A DNA stretch of 40,061 nucleotides from Flavobacteriales bacterium. Its GTDB lineage: Bacteria; Bacteroidota; Bacteroidia; Flavobacteriales_D; Crocinitomicaceae. Made by a program: the position numbers and the translations under genes. How positions within the stretch are numbered: position 1 is the stretch's first letter; every line of letters begins with the position of its first letter. Below are positions 36,170 to 40,061 of the stretch, one piece after another. The notes below the pieces were generated by a model that was not told the DNA's origin, ran no database searches, and saw nothing but the letters and a program-made list of their open reading frames with translations. The stretch covers positions 1-40,061 of the forward strand of contig CANLIL010000023.1 in the NCBI GenBank assembly GCA_947491305.1, given 5' to 3'.

Positions 36170-36177
36170 CAAAGATA
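36170..36177 (-). promoter_or_regulatory. -7 box for the binding-protein-like lipoprotein
   Basis: The minus strand reads TATCTTTG, an exact TAnnTTTG match, with only 4 nt to the ATG at 36165. This again predicts a leaderless message. Confidence 0.5.
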
Positions 36178-36219
36178 GACAAGATTTTATGTTTCATTTC
36201 ATCAATAGGTGATTTTCAT

Positions 36220-36227
36220 TAACTTTG
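36220..36227 (+). promoter_or_regulatory. -7 box for the HEAT-repeat/thioredoxin-like pair
   Basis: TAACTTTG is an exact TAnnTTTG match, 31 nt before the ATG at 36259. TTTC at 36197-36200 lies 19 nt upstream, one base from the TTTG form of the -33 element. Confidence 0.55.
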
Positions 36228-36258
36228 TAAAACACATCTCAACGAGCAACAACAACGC

Positions 36259-36822
36259 ATGAAAGTTAAAATAAAAAAAATAGTCGAAGATTTAAATTCA
36301 GGAAATGCAACTAAAATATCTGCAGCAATTAGTGCGTTGCAGGTAAACGGCGATGTAACTGTTTTAAAACCACTAGCTGAAGTACTTTGTACAGAACTAG
36401 ATCCTAAAAACAAACAAGAAATCATTGAGTTTTTCTCTACTTTGAACGATTCTTCTGCTGTTGATGCAATGATCGAATTAGTAAAAGACACTCACTTTAT
36501 CGGCATTCGTTCAGTTCTTTTGTCAACCTTGTGGAACAGTAAATTAGATTACAGTTATTATTTGCCAGAATTTGTAGAGATTGCATGTGAAGGTGATTTT
36601 ATGGAAGCCTTAGAATGTTTAACGATTATTGAAAACATGGAGTCTGCGTTTGAAGAACGACACATTTTAGAAGCGCAGCTGCATTTGAAAGATTACATGG
36701 AAAACCCAAGTCCTAAAGATCCTAAAAAAGCCCAAATAATGAGTGAGATTGCTTTGTTATTGAAAGATTTTATAGAACTTGATGACGATGATATTTCTCA
36801 GTATTTAATTGATGAAGATTAA
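36259..36822 (+). CDS. HEAT-repeat-like protein
   Basis: This 187-aa all-helical cytosolic protein has short antiparallel helix pairs of about 35-40 residues (KISAAISALQ..., VLKPLAEVL..., AVDAMIELVKD...IGIRSVLLSTLW...). This is the HEAT/ARM-type pattern. The C-terminus is very acidic (DDDDISQYLIDED). It has no catalytic motif and is probably a protein-binding scaffold. It lies 16 nt upstream of the thioredoxin-like gene on the same strand. Confidence 0.8.
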   Translation: MKVKIKKIVEDLNSGNATKISAAISALQVNGDVTVLKPLAEVLCTELDPKNKQEIIEFFSTLNDSSAVDAMIELVKDTHFIGIRSVLLSTLWNSKLDYSYYLPEFVEIACEGDFMEALECLTIIENMESAFEERHILEAQLHLKDYMENPSPKDPKKAQIMSEIALLLKDFIELDDDDISQYLIDED

Positions 36823-36838
36823 TTTTAACAACAAATAA

Positions 36839-38014
36839 ATGAAACAGTTTTTAGTTTTAATTGCATTAATTTTTTCAGCTAATTTAATGGCGCAAGGAGC
36901 AATTAATTTTTCTGATAGCACCTATGAAGAAGCGTTGCAACATGCCAAAAAAGACAATAAATTATTGTTTATTTTCTTATACGATTTGGAATGTTCTCAT
37001 TGTGAAAACATGCGTAAAAATGTCTTAACACAAGCAAAAGTGTATGATTTTTTAAATCAAAACTTTGTTAACTTTAAATTGGACAGTAAAAGTGAAAAAG
37101 GAATTCAATTTATTCAAAAAAACAAGATTCCTTCTTTTCCAGCATTTTTATTTAGAGATTCAACCGAAGCCGATGTTATAAATTTTACAGGTGAAATGTC
37201 TGCAAACGAATTTATTGAAGAAGCAAGTAATGCTTTGAATCCAATGAAATACCAAACAAATTTAGCGGCTGCTTTTGACAAAGACACAACCAATGGCATC
37301 ACTTGTTTAGCGTATTTGAACAGTTTAAAACGAAGTATTCAAAAAGAGAATATGGTAGGAATAGCCAAACGTTATTTAAGCACACAAACTGAATCCCAAT
37401 TATTATCTGTCTTAAATTGGAAAGTAATGGCACTAGGTGTAAATGATTTACAAGCCAAAGAATTTGAATTTATACGCGCGCACAAAAATGAATTTATTCA
37501 ATTGACTTCTCAAAAACGTTTTGAAATCAAAGTGAATAGTGTTGTAAAAAAAGAAATGAAACAAGCACTTGATTTCAATTTGGCGGAGGCATATTCTAAA
37601 AATCATACAATCGCTGAATCACTTCAATTAAAATCTGTCGACAGTATTTTGTTTTTATACGACGTTCAATTTTACGAAAAAACAAAAAATTGGAAAGCAT
37701 ATGAAAAAGTAGTGGAGAACGACGTGAAAAATTTCGGATGGGAAAACAAAAAAATGCTGAATGAAATTGCATCTAATTATTACAGAAGTCTGCCAACAAA
37801 AGAAAATTTATTATTTGCAATTACTTTAGCAAAACGATCGAATGAAATTGATAACATGTACAATAGTAATTATTTAATTGCCAAGTTATACAACAAATTG
37901 AAGGATGTGAAAAACGCTAAAATTTATGCGAAACGCGCATTTGATGTTGCAACATCAAAAAACATCGACAAAGCAGAGATTTTAAAATTATATAAAGAAT
38001 TAGGGATGAATTAA
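36839..38014 (+). CDS. Secreted thioredoxin-family protein with helical C-terminal region
   Basis: This 391-aa protein has a signal peptide (MKQFLVLIALIFSANLMAQG). The thioredoxin-like domain (about 25-140) has the redox pair C52-S-H-C55 in DLECSHCENM and the cis-Pro segment KIPSFPAFLF. The remaining ~240 residues are helical with a TPR-like end (NYLIAKLYNKLKDVKNAKIYAKRAF). It probably acts in periplasmic thiol chemistry; its partner is unknown. The stop overlaps the convergent sufD gene by 4 bp. Confidence 0.88.
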   Translation: MKQFLVLIALIFSANLMAQGAINFSDSTYEEALQHAKKDNKLLFIFLYDLECSHCENMRKNVLTQAKVYDFLNQNFVNFKLDSKSEKGIQFIQKNKIPSFPAFLFRDSTEADVINFTGEMSANEFIEEASNALNPMKYQTNLAAAFDKDTTNGITCLAYLNSLKRSIQKENMVGIAKRYLSTQTESQLLSVLNWKVMALGVNDLQAKEFEFIRAHKNEFIQLTSQKRFEIKVNSVVKKEMKQALDFNLAEAYSKNHTIAESLQLKSVDSILFLYDVQFYEKTKNWKAYEKVVENDVKNFGWENKKMLNEIASNYYRSLPTKENLLFAITLAKRSNEIDNMYNSNYLIAKLYNKLKDVKNAKIYAKRAFDVATSKNIDKAEILKLYKELGMN

Positions 38015-39282
38015 AATTCCCATCCAAATCGTTCTTTTAAAATACTTTGTGTGAATTGTTGCACATCTTCAGATGCTATTTTTTCTAATACATCTCCAAT
38101 AAAGGCTGAAACCATTAAATGGCGGGCCGATTTCTCAGATAAACCTCTTGCGCGCAAGTAAAAAACAGCTTCTTCATCCAATTGACCTGTAGTTGATCCG
38201 TGCGAACATTTTACGTCATCTGCATAGATTTCTAATTCAGGTTTTGAATTCACTGAAGCATTGTCAGATAATAGCACGTTTCCATTCGATTGAAATGCAT
38301 TGATTTTTTGTGCGTCTTTTCGAACAAATACTTTCCCATTAAAAACAGCAGTAGCTTTATCATCAATAACTCCTTTGTACAATTCATTCGAGTTGCAATG
38401 TGGAGCTAAGTGATCAACAACAGTATGGTTATCAACGTGTTGATTTTCTTTTAATAAATATGCGCCATTTAGATTTGTAGTACAATTTGTACCTGCAACA
38501 TTGATTGTCAAGTTATTTCTAACCAAGGTGCCATTTAATGTAAGCGTGTTGATCGTAAATGTTGAATCTTTTGCTTGTTGAACATTTTCTGTTGCAATCG
38601 TATAATTTCCTGCTTCTTCGTATTGAATTTTATCAATGGTTAAATTGGCATTTTCTTCAACGAAAATTTCAGTTACAACATTGTTGAAGCTGGTTGTTGC
38701 TTCATAAGAAAATGCTCCGAAAATTAAATCTGCTTTCGAAAATTTATCGCAAAAAAGATAATTACGGGTATTCGCGACCGTTTGATTTCCTGTTAAAATT
38801 TGAATGATTTGTATCTTTTTTTGAACGTGTGTGTTGGGTGCAATGTTCACGTAAATTCCATCAGACGCATAAGCTGAATTCATTGAATTAAATACACTTC
38901 CTTCATTTTTTGCTAATTGACCAACTGTCGCTAGCTCTACTGCTGTACATGCTGTTAATGGTTTGATTGTTACACCATTAATCACTTCACCATACGATAA
39001 ATCGCTTCTAAAAATACCATTTTCAAAAACGAAAGTTACAGCATTTTCAGCAATTGAATACTTCGGTAATTTACGTGTATATTCTGTTTTAATTTGCGGT
39101 TCGATTGCTGCAATTTTTCCTACACGGGTATATTTCCACTGTTCATTTCGTGTCGTTGGAAATTCAGAAGAATTTAATTGAGCAAGCGCATCTTCAATTA
39201 CATCTTGAGAAAATGTAAGGGAAGTTGGAATTAAAGCGGTTGTAAATTTTGCTAATTTAGTTGTTGACAATGGAGTGCTCAT
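38011..39282 (-). CDS. sufD: Fe-S cluster assembly protein SufD
   Basis: This 423-aa protein has the SufB/SufD family beta-helix core and C-terminal signature DDVKCSHGSTTGQLDEEAVFYLRARG, followed by SARHLMVSAFIGDVLEKI. SufD pairs with SufB and SufC in the SufBC2D scaffold that builds Fe-S clusters. It starts 21 nt after the sufC stop. No sufS or sufE gene follows; the next gene is convergent. Confidence 0.95.
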   Translation of the reverse strand: MSTPLSTTKLAKFTTALIPTSLTFSQDVIEDALAQLNSSEFPTTRNEQWKYTRVGKIAAIEPQIKTEYTRKLPKYSIAENAVTFVFENGIFRSDLSYGEVINGVTIKPLTACTAVELATVGQLAKNEGSVFNSMNSAYASDGIYVNIAPNTHVQKKIQIIQILTGNQTVANTRNYLFCDKFSKADLIFGAFSYEATTSFNNVVTEIFVEENANLTIDKIQYEEAGNYTIATENVQQAKDSTFTINTLTLNGTLVRNNLTINVAGTNCTTNLNGAYLLKENQHVDNHTVVDHLAPHCNSNELYKGVIDDKATAVFNGKVFVRKDAQKINAFQSNGNVLLSDNASVNSKPELEIYADDVKCSHGSTTGQLDEEAVFYLRARGLSEKSARHLMVSAFIGDVLEKIASEDVQQFTQSILKERFGWEF

Positions 39283-39303
39283 TCGATCACAGTTTTATTT
39301 AAA

Positions 39304-40059
39304 TTAGTTATTATCAACTTCTGCTTTAATCCAGTCGTATCCTTTTTCTTCCAATTCTAGTGCTAGTTCTTTCGATCCAGATTTCACAATTTTTCCGTCA
39401 TATAAAACATGAACAAAATCAGGAACGATGTAGTCTAATAAACGTTGGTAGTGTGTAATTACGATGGTTGCATTTTCAGGTGATTTTAATTTATTTACAC
39501 CACTTGCAACAATTCGAAGCGCGTCAATATCTAAACCAGAATCTGTTTCATCTAAGATTGCCAGTTTAGGCGCTAACATAGCCATTTGGAAAATTTCATT
39601 GCGTTTTTTCTCGCCTCCAGAAAATCCTTCATTGACAGAACGTGAAGCTAACTTAGCGTCTAATTCTACAATGGCAGATTTTTCACGAACTAAGGCCATA
39701 AAATCTTTTGCTGAAATAGCTTCTTGACCTTTATATTCTCTGATTTCGTTTAATGCAGTTCGCAAAAAGTTAACGTTGGATACACCAGGAATTTCGATTG
39801 GATATTGAAATGCTAAAAACAATCCTTCTCGTGCTCGGTCTTCAGGTGACATTTCCAACAAATCAGCGCCATCAAAATCTACTTCACCTGATGTGATTTC
39901 ATATTCTTCGCGTCCAGCTAAAACAGATGCCAAAGTACTTTTCCCAGCTCCGTTTGGGCCCATAATTGCGTGAATTTCTCCAGCATTTACTTCTAAATTT
40001 AATCCTTTTAAAATTTCTTTGCCATCAATTGAGGCGTGTAAATTTTTTATTGTTATCAT
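39304..40059 (-). CDS. sufC: Fe-S cluster assembly ATPase SufC
   Basis: This 251-aa ABC-type ATPase has Walker A GPNGAGKS (34-41), the Q-loop region FQYPIEIPGV, the ABC signature FSGGEKKRNE, Walker B LAILDETDSGLD and a switch His in VITHYQR. It powers the SufBC2D scaffold. The gene is complete and begins 3 bases from the window edge, so sufB is expected just beyond it. Confidence 0.97.
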   Translation of the reverse strand: MITIKNLHASIDGKEILKGLNLEVNAGEIHAIMGPNGAGKSTLASVLAGREEYEITSGEVDFDGADLLEMSPEDRAREGLFLAFQYPIEIPGVSNVNFLRTALNEIREYKGQEAISAKDFMALVREKSAIVELDAKLASRSVNEGFSGGEKKRNEIFQMAMLAPKLAILDETDSGLDIDALRIVASGVNKLKSPENATIVITHYQRLLDYIVPDFVHVLYDGKIVKSGSKELALELEEKGYDWIKAEVDNN

Positions 40060-40061
40060 AT

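Overview
The window is AT-rich bacterial chromosome from a member of the Bacteroidota, most likely the Flavobacteriales (a Crocinitomicaceae/Fluviicola-like lineage would fit). The signs are: two secreted proteins with type IX secretion sorting domains (one type B/CHU_C, one type A), a DUF4270 lipoprotein between a GT5-like protein and glmS, a CarboxypepD_reg-like domain on the TonB receptor, many TAnnTTTG promoter boxes (the Bacteroidota -7 element), and almost no Shine-Dalgarno sequences. It is core chromosome: I see no phage genes, transposases, CRISPR array or tRNA. The only RNA gene found is rnpB. Genus-level placement is inference.

Layout. 1-4.7 kb: the tail of an unknown Cys-rich protein, 3-hydroxyanthranilate dioxygenase, and a convergent 1304-aa T9SS cargo protein. 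4.9-9.2 kb: an unusually long PurF-like amidophosphoribosyltransferase, a small membrane histidine kinase and gpmI, closely packed. 9.2-11.1 kb (minus): panC-panD-rfaE2, separated from gpmI by a structured GC-richer repeat-like element. 11.2-15.2 kb: GT5-like protein, DUF4270 lipoprotein, glmS, ending in a strong bidirectional terminator. 15.2-18.4 kb (minus): a His-rich small exported protein, a ZnuD-like TonB receptor and a pterin dehydratase. 18.5-21.8 kb (plus): an Ala-type alkyltransferase-like protein, an SDR epimerase, and carotenoid genes cruF-crtZ-lycopene cyclase. 21.7-27.3 kb (minus): AsmA-like protein, SSP411/YyaL-type thioredoxin protein, a secreted YD-like protein. 27.5-33.2 kb (plus): PfkB kinase, DUF349 protein, a membrane protein, a soluble NarL-type histidine kinase and a rhomboid protease. 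33.1-36.2 kb: SixA phosphatase, T9SS type A cargo, rnpB and a binding-protein-like lipoprotein. 36.2-40 kb: HEAT-repeat protein, secreted thioredoxin-like protein, and sufD/sufC on the minus strand.

The most coherent units are the carotenoid block (probably a hydroxylated, hydrated monocyclic carotenoid such as the saproxanthin/myxol type), the metal-related pair of His-rich protein plus ZnuD-like receptor with its own good promoter, and the pantothenate genes. Gene packing is tight. Five convergent pairs overlap or abut at their 3' ends, and several -7 boxes sit only 2-8 nt from a start codon, suggesting leaderless mRNAs. I did not find a clearly new multi-gene system. The best candidates for a second look are the 9.2-kb repeat-like element, the His-rich/ZnuD-like locus with its 19-bp palindrome, the Ala-type ATL, the GT5-like protein without its Gly-Gly motif, and the rnpB 3' end that shares bases with a convergent gene's stop codon.
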